Source of the DNA: Pedobacter deserti
GTDB lineage: Bacteria > Bacteroidota > Bacteroidia > Sphingobacteriales > Sphingobacteriaceae
Reading direction: 5' to 3'
DNA: 64,000 bases
NCBI RefSeq assembly: GCF_024436415.1
Contig: NZ_JAFMZQ010000001.1
Span: 496,001 to 560,000, forward strand
Part shown: in pieces, positions 1 to 7,942 of the stretch
How the letters are laid out: every line of letters begins with the position of its first letter
Position numbering within the stretch: position 1 is the stretch's first letter
Program-made: the position numbers and the translations under genes
Notes under the pieces: model-generated
The model's input: the letters and a program-made list of their open reading frames with translations, nothing else
The model's database searches: none
What the model was told of the DNA's origin: nothing

Positions 1-198
1 CTTACGGCCAGATTTTACAATCTGCTTGATCGCTGTAGCAGCTTCTTCAGTTTTGGTTAAAGTTTTATTTAAATCGATAATGTGGATTCCGTTGCGCTCC
101 ATGAAAATGTAAGGCGCCATTTTTGGATTCCATTTACGGGTAAGGTGACCAAAGTGTACACCTGCATCCAATAAGTCTTGATATGTAGTTCTTGCCAT
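1..198 (-). CDS. rpsB: 30S ribosomal protein S2, partial (C-terminus off the window)
   Basis: Small-subunit ribosomal protein S2; only the first 66 codons are inside the window and the gene runs off the left edge. The N-terminus starts [18 protein letters not shown], with the family hallmark [15 protein letters not shown], followed by the conserved I-H-I-I-D-L-x-K-T segment. It lies 18 nt downstream of rpsI in the same direction, the usual Bacteroidota order rplM-rpsI-rpsB, and is probably cotranscribed. The ATG at 196-198 is the only sensible start. The identification is secure. Confidence 0.97.
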   Translation of the reverse strand, partial: MARTTYQDLLDAGVHFGHLTRKWNPKMAPYIFMERNGIHIIDLNKTLTKTEEAATAIKQIVKSGRK

Positions 199-216
199 TG
201 TTTTGTCTCCTTAAGA

Positions 217-603
217 TTAACGTTTACTGAATTGGAATTTCTTACGTGCTTTTTTACGTCCTGGTTTCTTACGTTCCACCATACGCATGTCGCGGGTCAT
301 GATACCCTTAGCACGCAATGCCGACTTCTTATCAGCATCTAATTCAACGATAGCCTTAGCGATAGCCAAACGAACAGCTTCTGCCTGACCTTTAACACCG
401 CCACCTGCAACGTTTACCTGAACATCATACTGACCGATCACTTCGGCCACTTCAAACGACTGGTTTACGATATATTGCAAAGGCAGGGTAGGGAAATATT
501 CTTTATGGTCTTTACCGTTTACGGTAATGGTGCCATTGCCATCTTTTAGATAGATACGTGCAACAGCAGTTTTTCTTCTTCCTGAAGTATTTGTTACTGA
601 CAT
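217..603 (-). CDS. rpsI: 30S ribosomal protein S9
   Basis: Small-subunit ribosomal protein S9, 128 residues, normal length. It shows the family signature G-G-G-V-K-G-Q-A-E-A-V-R-L-A-I-A-K-A and the basic C-terminal tail ending K-K-F-Q-F-S-K-R that reaches the P-site tRNA. It begins with ATG 10 nt after the rplM stop codon, so the two are one transcriptional unit, with rpsB following 18 nt later. Nothing is odd about length or composition. Confidence 0.98.
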   Translation of the reverse strand: MSVTNTSGRRKTAVARIYLKDGNGTITVNGKDHKEYFPTLPLQYIVNQSFEVAEVIGQYDVQVNVAGGGVKGQAEAVRLAIAKAIVELDADKKSALRAKGIMTRDMRMVERKKPGRKKARKKFQFSKR

Positions 604-613
604 TTCTTCTTAA

Positions 614-1057
614 TTAAAGTGTAATGGTTTTAGGTGATTGTGCTGCATGAGGATGCTCTGAACCTGCATAAACATAAAGGTTGGTGAATAATTTTGCACC
701 AAGTTTAGTTTTAGGAAGCATACCGCGTACCGCTTTCTCGATAACACGCTTAGGGTGTTTAGCCATTAACTCCTTAGGAGAAATGAAGCGCTGACCGCCC
801 GGATAGCCGGTATAAGAAGTGTAAACCTTATCGGAGAACTTACTTCCGGTCAATTTAACCTTGTCTGCATTAATAACGATCACATTATCGCCGCAGTCTA
901 CGTGTGGGGTGTACTCAGGCTTGTTTTTACCACGGATGATCATAGCGATCTTCGATGACAAGCGCCCCAAAATCTCGCCTTCAGCATCCACAACAACCCA
1001 CTGTTTGTTAACAGTTTTTGCATTGGCAGAGACAGTTTTGTAACTTAACGTATTCAC
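614..1057 (-). CDS. rplM: 50S ribosomal protein L13, GTG start
   Basis: Large-subunit ribosomal protein L13, 147 residues. It contains the conserved W-V-V-V-D-A-E-G-x-x-L-G-R-L-S-S near the N-terminus, then the conserved N-K-P-E-Y-T-P-H and K-A-V-R-G-M-L-P-K segments. The start codon is GTG (1055-1057), giving the family-typical N-terminus M-N-T-L-S-Y-K-T-V-S-A-N; no ATG gives a better fit. It is the first gene of the rplM-rpsI-rpsB operon, and a strong promoter match lies about 55 nt upstream. Confidence 0.97.
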   Translation of the reverse strand: MNTLSYKTVSANAKTVNKQWVVVDAEGEILGRLSSKIAMIIRGKNKPEYTPHVDCGDNVIVINADKVKLTGSKFSDKVYTSYTGYPGGQRFISPKELMAKHPKRVIEKAVRGMLPKTKLGAKLFTNLYVYAGSEHPHAAQSPKTITL

Positions 1058-1090
1058 TTGCTTGTATTTAATTTGTTAAACAATTATTCA

Positions 1091-1143
1091 TTCCCCGCTT
1101 TTTTGGGGACTGCAAAGATAGCGCAAAATATCTAATTAACAAA
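1091..1143 (-). promoter_or_regulatory. Promoter and hairpin leader of the rplM-rpsI-rpsB operon
   Basis: On the minus strand a TTTG (1140-1143) is followed after exactly 19 nt by TATCTTTG (1113-1120), a full match to the Bacteroidota housekeeping promoter form TTTG-N19-TAnnTTTG. Predicted transcription starts near 1107. Just inside the leader, CCCC and GGGG flank AAAAAAGC (1092-1107 region), forming a short hairpin about 35 nt before the GTG of rplM. The promoter overlaps the last codons of the neighbouring phosphodiesterase gene. The hairpin could regulate the operon or end transcription from upstream; which one is not decidable here. Confidence 0.7.
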
Positions 1144-1929
1144 TAGTTTGTTTAGAAATTCTGCCATCTTCACAGGCGAATCGGTATTCAGGTAATCGAC
1201 CCCAATTTCCATAAACGCCCGCCAGCAATCCGGGGTATCCGGGTTGCCCCAAAACCGGACGGGCTTTCCCAACGCATGGACATTGCGCACATAAGCCGCA
1301 AGCTTCTCGCGGTCGGCATCGGCAAGACGCCCTACGCCATCCCATGCGGAAAACTGCTGAAAGGCGGTACTGTAAAAAGCCACACGTTTCAGCTGCTCTG
1401 CAGTATACGGGGTGCTTAAGCGTCCGTCAAAAAAGAAAATCGGGTCATAGTCGCCCCACCGTTCCGGAGCAGGTGTAGCGCCGCTCAGCACAATACGCAC
1501 CGCATCCGGATTATTATTTACGTCGAAGTACTTCCGGTAAGGCTTCAGTTTAGCCTCCAGCACTTTTAATGCCGTAGTGCCCGGCGTTTTAAAATCGATC
1601 ATGAACTGGAGACTGCCCCCGTTTTTATATGGCTTTCCGCCGTTTGCCCTGATCATGTCGAGCAAAGGGTTGATATAAAGCCGTTCTATAGTACCTGCGG
1701 TATCGATCTCATTCCTTTCATGCGCAACATAAAGCTGCCCGCCAACCTCAAACACGTCGATCTCCATAGAAGCAAAACGGCTTTCATAGGCCAGATGAAA
1801 GGGTCTCGGCTGCAAGTAATCATTATGTGAATGCGCATTTTTGTTTGCCGTGTACTTCTGGGCGCGGACCAGCGAAATGCTTAAGCCTGCAATAAGCAGG
1901 CTTAAGCCGAATATGTGTTTTATATTCAT
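1132..1929 (-). CDS. Secreted PI-PLC/GDPD-superfamily phosphodiesterase (AIM6-like)
   Basis: 265 residues with a signal peptide (about 1-23, cleavage after V-R-A-Q), so periplasmic or exported. The core looks like the phosphatidylinositol-phospholipase C / glycerophosphodiester phosphodiesterase TIM-barrel family: H-S-H-N-D-Y at 33-38, a metal-binding E-I-D pair at 56-58 and A-H-E at 69-71. The family hydrolyses phosphodiesters, often with a divalent metal. It is the last gene of a three-gene operon, 31 nt after the SusD gene, suggesting that the SusCD pair imports a phosphodiester-containing compound cleaved by this enzyme (inference). The exact substrate cannot be read from the sequence. 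Confidence 0.8.
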   Translation of the reverse strand: MNIKHIFGLSLLIAGLSISLVRAQKYTANKNAHSHNDYLQPRPFHLAYESRFASMEIDVFEVGGQLYVAHERNEIDTAGTIERLYINPLLDMIRANGGKPYKNGGSLQFMIDFKTPGTTALKVLEAKLKPYRKYFDVNNNPDAVRIVLSGATPAPERWGDYDPIFFFDGRLSTPYTAEQLKRVAFYSTAFQQFSAWDGVGRLADADREKLAAYVRNVHALGKPVRFWGNPDTPDCWRAFMEIGVDYLNTDSPVKMAEFLNKLFVN

Positions 1930-1960
1930 CCTCTAATATATTGTAAACTCGGTAATCAAG

Positions 1961-3496
1961 CTAGGGCTGAAACCACACTTTCGTATTGTGTGTCGGCATT
2001 TTACCCCCCATATTGGCATTAACCCAGGCTAGCAGACTCGGACTGTTCTGCTCGTTGTCGGAATAAACATAGCGGACCGGGATCGGTGATAGAACGGTCG
2101 GGCCCGGCACCAGTTGCGGATATCCCGTTCTTCTCCATCCTGCCCATCCTTCAAATCCGTTAAGGAAAGCGTTTACCCAAAGCTGCTCAGCAATCTGTTT
2201 CAGCGGCTCGGTAGCCGATAAACCGACACCTGTCTGCTGGAAATACGCAGTCTTTTGTGCATCCGATATATACGGCGCAGCGGCCTGTGCACCGGCAAGC
2301 TGAGGCCAGTTATCAAATGAAGCGCGCACACCATCCAGATATGCCGTAGCTGCAACGCCCGTCACGCCCATGTTCCGCTGAATCGCTTCGGCCTTCAGCA
2401 GCATCAACTCCGCATAGGTAAGCAAAAATGCCCGGTTCTCCTTGCGGATGCGGCTGCCGATGACAGAAAAGTCGTTGTTGTCCAGGCCCGGATACAAGTT
2501 CTTCTGTTCTTCGCTGCTCAGACCGGCACGTATGCCGCGGTAAACGAGCGCCTGGGCCGGATTGGCTTTGTTTGCGTCGTACGACTTTTTGGTAGGCGCC
2601 GCAAAAATGGTCAGCCTGGGATCGTTTGCCGCCTTCAAAAAGTTAACCATCACATCGCTTACCCGGGCGTTGTCGCCAAAGTTCACACCACTGCCATCTG
2701 CAGGCGGATTTTGAATATACCAGCTGTAGAAATCGGTGCTGTTATTGTATACCAGCATCGCTTGTTCTGCCGCGCTTGTAAATACAGGATACTCAGAGGG
2801 GTTATTAAAAATTGCCGCCACTCTTTCGCCAATGCGTGCAGCCGCATCTGCTTTGTTCGATTGCCGCATCAGGATACGGATCTTTAGCGAATTGGCAAAC
2901 TTCCTCCACCTTGCGGCATTACCTGCAAAGAGGATATCGCGACTGATCACTGTGCCTGCCGGCAGATTTTTCAGCAACTGGTTGGCCGATTCCAGATCTG
3001 TCAGCATCCGTTCATACACCTCCTGCTGTGCCTGGTACTTTGGAAACTCTAAGCCGGTAACATTACCCATGCCTGCTTCATCGTAGGGAATATCACCATA
3101 GGCGTCTGTCATGAGCGAAAGGATATACACTTTCATAATGGCCGCAATAGCCTGGTACTGCGTCTGGCCGTTAGCCTGTGCGATTCCGGCCAACTGATTC
3201 ACGTCTTTAATTAATCGCATAGGTCCGTTCCATTCCTCCCGGTAAGAAGCTCCGGTCAGGTTATAGCGGCCATCCGATTCGCTTGTGCCGCCCAGCCATG
3301 CCAGGTGCTGCACATATTGTCCGGCGCGACTGCCGCTTGCGTTCATCGAACCGACTGCCGAGCTGATAATAGGCGGCAACAACATTTCTGCAGGAACCGT
3401 CGACGGGTTGTTCGGATTTTTATTGATCTCTTCAAACTTGCTGCAGGACCCTAAAAGGACAACCAGCAAGGACAACACGATATTTATCTTTTTCAT
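1961..3496 (-). CDS. SusD/RagB-family nutrient-binding outer-membrane lipoprotein (SusD-like_2 type)
   Basis: 511 residues; surface lid protein that works with the SusC barrel encoded just upstream. The N-terminus is a lipoprotein signal with lipobox L-L-G-S-C (Cys18), followed by S-K-F-E-E-I-N-K-N-P-N, the typical start of the SusD-like_2 subgroup. The helical TPR-like segments and the C-terminal W-A-G-W-R-R-T-G-Y-P-Q-L motif are both visible. It starts 31 nt after SusC stops and is followed 31 nt later by the phosphodiesterase gene, so the three form one operon. Substrate unknown. Confidence 0.93.
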   Translation of the reverse strand: MKKINIVLSLLVVLLGSCSKFEEINKNPNNPSTVPAEMLLPPIISSAVGSMNASGSRAGQYVQHLAWLGGTSESDGRYNLTGASYREEWNGPMRLIKDVNQLAGIAQANGQTQYQAIAAIMKVYILSLMTDAYGDIPYDEAGMGNVTGLEFPKYQAQQEVYERMLTDLESANQLLKNLPAGTVISRDILFAGNAARWRKFANSLKIRILMRQSNKADAAARIGERVAAIFNNPSEYPVFTSAAEQAMLVYNNSTDFYSWYIQNPPADGSGVNFGDNARVSDVMVNFLKAANDPRLTIFAAPTKKSYDANKANPAQALVYRGIRAGLSSEEQKNLYPGLDNNDFSVIGSRIRKENRAFLLTYAELMLLKAEAIQRNMGVTGVAATAYLDGVRASFDNWPQLAGAQAAAPYISDAQKTAYFQQTGVGLSATEPLKQIAEQLWVNAFLNGFEGWAGWRRTGYPQLVPGPTVLSPIPVRYVYSDNEQNSPSLLAWVNANMGGKMPTHNTKVWFQP

Positions 3497-3527
3497 ATCT
3501 GATAATTTCTTAAACTGAGCGGAAGGA

Positions 3528-6500
3528 TTAAAAATTAAGGTTGAGCGACATGCCTACACTTCTGAGCGAAGGAAGCGACATCGCCTCTACACCCTGGAAC
3601 TGCCCGTCGTATGCGGAAACTTCCGGATCTATGTTTGGCACGTCCGACCACAGCAGCAGGTTGCGGCCAACCAGCGAGATGCTGCCATTCTTCACCGCAA
3701 TTTTACGCATCAGGCTTGATGGCAGGGCGTAACCGATCTTCAGCTCCCGCAGCTTCACATAAGAGGCATCAAAAGTCGCGATCATGTCATTGTTGTAATA
3801 GGCCCTCCAGTAGTTACGCACCGTAACCGGCGTTGCGTTGGGGTTACCGGTATCAATATCAATACCCTCGCCTACCATATTGCCGCTACCATTTGCATCC
3901 CGGTTCACCAACGACTCCTTCAAACTTCCGGCGTTTATACCCTCAATATAAGTTCTGGAATGCACCACACCACCTTTCTGAATGCCAAACAGGAAGCTCA
4001 GCGAAAAGCGCTTATAGCGCAGGTTATTGGTAATCCCGGCTGTATAGTCCGGGTTAACGTTGCCGAGGTAGCCCCAGTCGCCGTTTTCTTCCTGCGGCAG
4101 ACCGTTCTTGTGGGTCAGCTGACCCGATGGGTTATAAATCAGGTAGTCGCCGTACAAGGACCCAAAGGAACCGTCGCCCTTAGTATTCAGCGTACGCAAT
4201 TCCAGTGAAGCCCAGCGTTCCAGCTGACGGATCCTCGAGATACCAATGTTCTCTGCCAATGAGATAACCTTATTCCTGTTCAGACCGAAGTTCACCGAGA
4301 TATCCCAGTTAAAGTTGGCCGCCTTTACGGGCGAAGCATTCAGCATGACTTCCAGACCCTGGTTCGTCATCTTTCCTACGTTCATCAGCTTGGTATCATA
4401 TCCCGCAGAAGGGTTCAGGGTAACAGGAATGATCAGATCGGTCGTCGTACTCTTATAGTAAGTTACGTCCAGACCGATCCGGTTGTCCAGAAACCGGCTA
4501 TCGAACCCGAATTCATAAGATTCCACCTTCTCCGGGCGGATATCCGAATTCGGATAATTGTTGTTATGTACCGCTACGGTCTCACCGCCCCAGCCTTGCG
4601 ACACCTGGAAATTAGCCGAAGTCTGATAAGGTTCAAGGTCGCGGCGCACCGACGAAATACTGCTTCTCAGTTTGAGGTAACTCATCGTTTCGCTCTGGAT
4701 ACCAAACAACTCAGAGGCCAGCACACTTAACGATGCCGAAGGATAGAAATAAGCATTGTTTTTCTTCGGAAGGGCGCTCGACCAGTCGTTACGGCCCGTA
4801 AGGTCTAAGAAGATCTTGTCTTTATAACCCAGCTGTGTGGTACCATAGATCGAATTGATGCGCTTCTCCTGGTAAACATTCCCTGCCTGAATAGGCTGGG
4901 CATTATTTGTCAGGTTGTACACACCGGGTATCGACAAGCGACCTGCAATGGCACCCAGTCTTTTGGATTTTTGCATCAGCAGGTTACCACCTGCATTCGC
5001 ATTAAAACTCCAGTCGCCCTTAAACTTCGTGTCGTACGACAACAAGAAATCATGGTTCGTTTCCAGAAAAGCAACGTCATCTTCCTGGTAGTAGCCGTTT
5101 ACGTATTGTGCCGACGACATCGCGTGACGCATCGTCCGCTTGTCGTTATAGAAATCGCGGCCCGTACGCAGCATCAGTTTCAGGTTTGGCATGATGGCAT
5201 AATCCAGCTTTACATTACCGTAAACGCGGTCACGGTTATTGCCGTTCAGGTTCTCGTAGGCCACAAAATAGGGGTTGTTCCACCTTGCGCCATTGGGATT
5301 ATAGATCGGTGAGTTCTGTACTGAATTTGCCAACCCGCCTTTCCAGTAATTGCGCAAACTGGCCACGTTCAGGTTCCTTGGCATGTACAGGAAGATCTTC
5401 ATAATTGCATCGTCGTTTTTTGCCCCGTAGCTTGCCCGGTTGTCGCTTCCGTTGTTTACATAGTTCATGTTCACATCAACTTTCAGCTTATCGGTTATCG
5501 CATAGCCCGAGTTCAGTCCGAGTGAGTTCCTGCTCAGATCTGTGTTCTCGACAATACCTGTTTGCTCCAAGTTGGTGTACGACAGGCGGAAATTCAGCTT
5601 GTCGGTGCTTCCGGCTATGGAGAGGTTATTTGTGTAAGTCTGACCGTTCACAAAGAAATCCTTCAACTGGTTGGGCTGTGCGACAAAAGGTGTTGGTATC
5701 CGGTTACCGCTCGCGTCAAGCGGCGAGTCGAACTGAGGGATCAGCTGTCCCTCCATCTTCGGGCCCCAGTTCTCGATGATGTTATCAAAGGTCCCCCCGC
5801 CCATTCCATCTTTGTACGCATATTTGCCATCCTGCCCCTGCCCGTACACATACTGGTAGTCGGGCAGCTTCAGCGGCGATTCGAAACTGGCCTGCGAGTT
5901 AAAAGAAACGCCCAGGCCTTTTACACCCTTGCCCGATTTGGTCGTGATGAGCACTACCCCATTGGACGCTCTTGAACCATATAATGCCGCCGCGTTCGGC
6001 CCTTTCAATACCGTGATCGATTCAATATCGTTCGGGTCAATCTCCCCCGCAGCATTGCCATAGTCTACCTCACCTTCGTTGGCCGTAAAATTCGGGTTGT
6101 TGAAGTCCTGGCGACCAGTAAACGCGCGTGTCGACTGCTCGTTGTTGTTGCTTATCGGCACACCGTCTACTACAAACAGTGGTGAGTTGTTATAATTATA
6201 ACCGCTCACAAAGTTTTGTCCCCGTATCTGAATATTGGAAGAAGCGCCGATTCCGCCCGAAGCGCTCGTAATCTGCACACCGGCCACCCGGCCGCTAAGG
6301 GTATTCAGTAAATTGGTTTCGTGCGATTCCCGCAGAAGTTCGCCATCCACTTTCTGTACAGAAAAACCAATGGATTTTGCTTCCCGGGTAATTCCCAGTG
6401 CGGTTACCACAACCTCGTTCAACTGGTTGTTGTCGCTACGCAATACCACATCTATATTACGCTGCCCGCGCACAGCGATCTGCTGCCTGCTGAAACCCAC

Positions 6501-6794
6501 ATAGGCAAATTCGAGAACGGCCTGTTCATTGGGGACACTAATTTCGTAGTGACCATTCTTGTCGGTCACCGTACCTGCAGCAGCGCCCGCAACCCGCACG
6601 CTCACCCCAGGAATAGTCTGTTTAGTTTCTCCGTCTGTTACAACGCCTTTTACAAGTATGCCTTGCGCCATGGCGGCAACAGAACTTAAGGCCACGAGGC
6701 TAATGAGAGCGATCAGCAAAAGAGCGGCCTCCAAAAAAGCCGATTTCACAGACCTTGCTTTAGGGTCTCTGATCTGGTTTGTTAGTTTAAACAT
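3528..6794 (-). CDS. SusC/RagA-family TonB-dependent outer-membrane transporter
   Basis: 1088 residues from the ATG at 6792-6794. An N-terminal signal peptide is followed by a CarboxypepD_reg-like domain (G-V-V-T-D-G-E-T-K-Q-T-I-P-G-V-S-V), a plug domain with E-V-V-V-T-A-L-G and I-E-S-I-T-V-L-K-G-P-N-A-A-A-L-Y-G-S-R, then a long beta-barrel ending in L-N-F. There is no STN domain and no sigma/FecR pair beside it, so it is not expected to signal. A TTG seven codons upstream is also in frame, but that TTG is part of a -7 promoter box, so I use the ATG. It is the first gene of a SusC-SusD-phosphodiesterase operon. Confidence 0.95.
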   Translation of the reverse strand: MFKLTNQIRDPKARSVKSAFLEAALLLIALISLVALSSVAAMAQGILVKGVVTDGETKQTIPGVSVRVAGAAAGTVTDKNGHYEISVPNEQAVLEFAYVGFSRQQIAVRGQRNIDVVLRSDNNQLNEVVVTALGITREAKSIGFSVQKVDGELLRESHETNLLNTLSGRVAGVQITSASGGIGASSNIQIRGQNFVSGYNYNNSPLFVVDGVPISNNNEQSTRAFTGRQDFNNPNFTANEGEVDYGNAAGEIDPNDIESITVLKGPNAAALYGSRASNGVVLITTKSGKGVKGLGVSFNSQASFESPLKLPDYQYVYGQGQDGKYAYKDGMGGGTFDNIIENWGPKMEGQLIPQFDSPLDASGNRIPTPFVAQPNQLKDFFVNGQTYTNNLSIAGSTDKLNFRLSYTNLEQTGIVENTDLSRNSLGLNSGYAITDKLKVDVNMNYVNNGSDNRASYGAKNDDAIMKIFLYMPRNLNVASLRNYWKGGLANSVQNSPIYNPNGARWNNPYFVAYENLNGNNRDRVYGNVKLDYAIMPNLKLMLRTGRDFYNDKRTMRHAMSSAQYVNGYYQEDDVAFLETNHDFLLSYDTKFKGDWSFNANAGGNLLMQKSKRLGAIAGRLSIPGVYNLTNNAQPIQAGNVYQEKRINSIYGTTQLGYKDKIFLDLTGRNDWSSALPKKNNAYFYPSASLSVLASELFGIQSETMSYLKLRSSISSVRRDLEPYQTSANFQVSQGWGGETVAVHNNNYPNSDIRPEKVESYEFGFDSRFLDNRIGLDVTYYKSTTTDLIIPVTLNPSAGYDTKLMNVGKMTNQGLEVMLNASPVKAANFNWDISVNFGLNRNKVISLAENIGISRIRQLERWASLELRTLNTKGDGSFGSLYGDYLIYNPSGQLTHKNGLPQEENGDWGYLGNVNPDYTAGITNNLRYKRFSLSFLFGIQKGGVVHSRTYIEGINAGSLKESLVNRDANGSGNMVGEGIDIDTGNPNATPVTVRNYWRAYYNNDMIATFDASYVKLRELKIGYALPSSLMRKIAVKNGSISLVGRNLLLWSDVPNIDPEVSAYDGQFQGVEAMSLPSLRSVGMSLNLNF

Positions 6795-6812
6795 GAGTTT
6801 GGATTTTTTTGA

Positions 6813-6820
6813 CAAAGCTA
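6813..6820 (-). promoter_or_regulatory. -7 promoter box (TAGCTTTG) for the first SusC operon
   Basis: TAGCTTTG on the minus strand fits TAnnTTTG, 18 nt upstream of the chosen ATG at 6794. I see no clear TTG at -33. The box overlaps an in-frame TTG that could otherwise be taken as the start codon. Confidence 0.5.
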
Positions 6821-6914
6821 TCCCGGCCTTGTTAACCCATTGTTTATCCTGATTTATGAAGACATGAAATACGCGCCCGGAAAAACGCGATACATGCTAA
6901 ATGCTAATAGAAAC

Positions 6915-6940
6915 TTATCAGATCGTTAACGGTCTGATAA
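6915..6940 (-). terminator. Stem-loop, probable terminator of the DUF2490 gene
   Basis: TTATCAGA (6915-6922) and TCTGATAA (6933-6940) form an 8-bp stem around a self-complementary CGTTAACG core. It lies 31 nt beyond the stop of the DUF2490 gene and before the next promoter at 6813-6820. Read on the minus strand it is followed by a moderately T-rich stretch rather than a clean T-run, so efficiency is uncertain. Confidence 0.5.
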
Positions 6941-6970
6941 CTGAATAATCTATAACACGCAGTTCTAAGC

Positions 6971-7690
6971 CTAAAACCTGGTGTAAAGCGCCAGCTGGAC
7001 AATATGGTTGCTGGTGTTTACCGCAGCTCCGTTTACCGCCTGGTTCATATATCCGGCCTCTATATCGAGCTTCGGACTAATCCTGTACCCGCCTGCGATA
7101 TATGCCCGGTTCTGGTCGTATACATGACCATTAAGCTCATTTTTATTTTGCAGGTTCAGGAACACCTCGTTCTGAAGGGCGACAAAAGGGCCTTTGTTAA
7201 AGCTTTGAGTACCTTCCTGCAGCGGCAACATGAACCTTACGAAATATCTCCCGCGTTGCGAGAACAGATCATCCTGCCCGTTCCGTTCTATGAAGCGTTG
7301 TTCCAGCCGGAAGCGGTGACTTACACTAATTTTACTGATCTTATGTTTATAAATAAACTGCTCCCAAACCCTGTGCTCTGTAAGGGTAAGATCGGGCGCT
7401 CCTGCTATTTTTGTGAAGGTGGGCGTGTACAGATAGCCTAAGGTTACATCTGCTTTGGGATTGATAAAATAGGTAAGTCCAGGTCTGATCAAAATATTCC
7501 TGACGCCATCCCATTCATTCTGAGAACGAAGCTGTACATCAAAATGAAGTCCCCATTTATCATTGAGTTTCGTGCTGTTCAATAAAAAAAGCCAGCCGCT
7601 GTTCTGGTTCACAGTCTGTGACACGGCAGTCAGGCTAAACGCGCATAAAGCGGCAATAAAAGTGAATTGTATTGATCTTATCATCTTCAT
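6971..7690 (-). CDS. DUF2490-family outer-membrane beta-barrel protein
   Basis: 239 residues with a signal peptide (about 1-24, ending A-V-S-Q). The rest alternates as in a small barrel: N-S-G-W-L-F-L-L-N-S-T-K-L then W-G-L-H-F-D-V-Q-L-R-S-Q, repeated aromatic/glycine strands, and a C-terminal A-L-Y-T-R-F ending in Phe as in outer-membrane barrels. This pattern matches DUF2490, whose function is unknown. A second in-frame ATG lies two codons in. It has its own -7 box, so it is probably not part of the ABC operon upstream. Confidence 0.8.
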   Translation of the reverse strand: MKMIRSIQFTFIAALCAFSLTAVSQTVNQNSGWLFLLNSTKLNDKWGLHFDVQLRSQNEWDGVRNILIRPGLTYFINPKADVTLGYLYTPTFTKIAGAPDLTLTEHRVWEQFIYKHKISKISVSHRFRLEQRFIERNGQDDLFSQRGRYFVRFMLPLQEGTQSFNKGPFVALQNEVFLNLQNKNELNGHVYDQNRAYIAGGYRISPKLDIEAGYMNQAVNGAAVNTSNHIVQLALYTRF

Positions 7691-7719
7691 ATGACAGGTT
7701 ACTTGGTTAGAGTTCCTGG

Positions 7720-7727
7720 CAAAGGTA
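7720..7727 (-). promoter_or_regulatory. -7 promoter box (TACCTTTG) upstream of the DUF2490 gene
   Basis: TACCTTTG on the minus strand fits TAnnTTTG and ends 29 nt before the ATG at 7690. No TTG at the expected -33 spacing was found, so only the -7 half is supported. Confidence 0.45.
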
Positions 7728-7808
7728 AAAAAATGCTTGAATTCCGTTCACGCAAGATTGCGTTATAGTTAAGGCGAGGCATCACACGGCTACCAGAGAG
7801 AAGGTTAA

Positions 7809-7886
7809 TAACAGGGGAATAACAGGGACTTAACAGGGGAATAACAGGGGAGTAAAAGGGCATTTTTCCCTGTTAACTCCCTGTTA
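7809..7886. repeat. 11-bp-period array of TAACAGGG with two inverted copies
   Basis: TAACAGGG occurs four times at 7809, 7820, 7831 and 7842, exactly 11 bp apart, followed by a degenerate fifth unit (TAAAAGGG at 7853). Two inverted copies (CCCTGTTA) follow at 7868 and 7879, again 11 bp apart. The 19-nt arms at 7820-7838 and 7868-7886 are complementary at 18 of 19 positions, so a strong hairpin with a 29-nt loop is possible. It sits in the 252-nt gap between the GldFG fusion gene and the DUF2490 gene; nothing else in that gap is recognisable apart from the DUF2490 promoter. It may be a transcription terminator, an extragenic repeat or a protein-binding array. Confidence 0.9.
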
Positions 7887-7942
7887 AATTCATGCAATTC
7901 TCATTTGAATCTACTGGTATAATGAAACGATGATACCGCCCG

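Noticed and set aside
1091..1112. CCCC/GGGG hairpin as the terminator of the phosphodiesterase gene
   Set aside because: On the minus strand it is not followed by a T-run; it sits just inside the rplM leader and fits better there, though a termination role is not excluded.
7809..7886. The TAACAGGG array considered as a CRISPR array
   Set aside because: Units are 11 bp with no unique spacers and no cas genes nearby; CRISPR repeats are longer and separated by spacers of about 30 bp.
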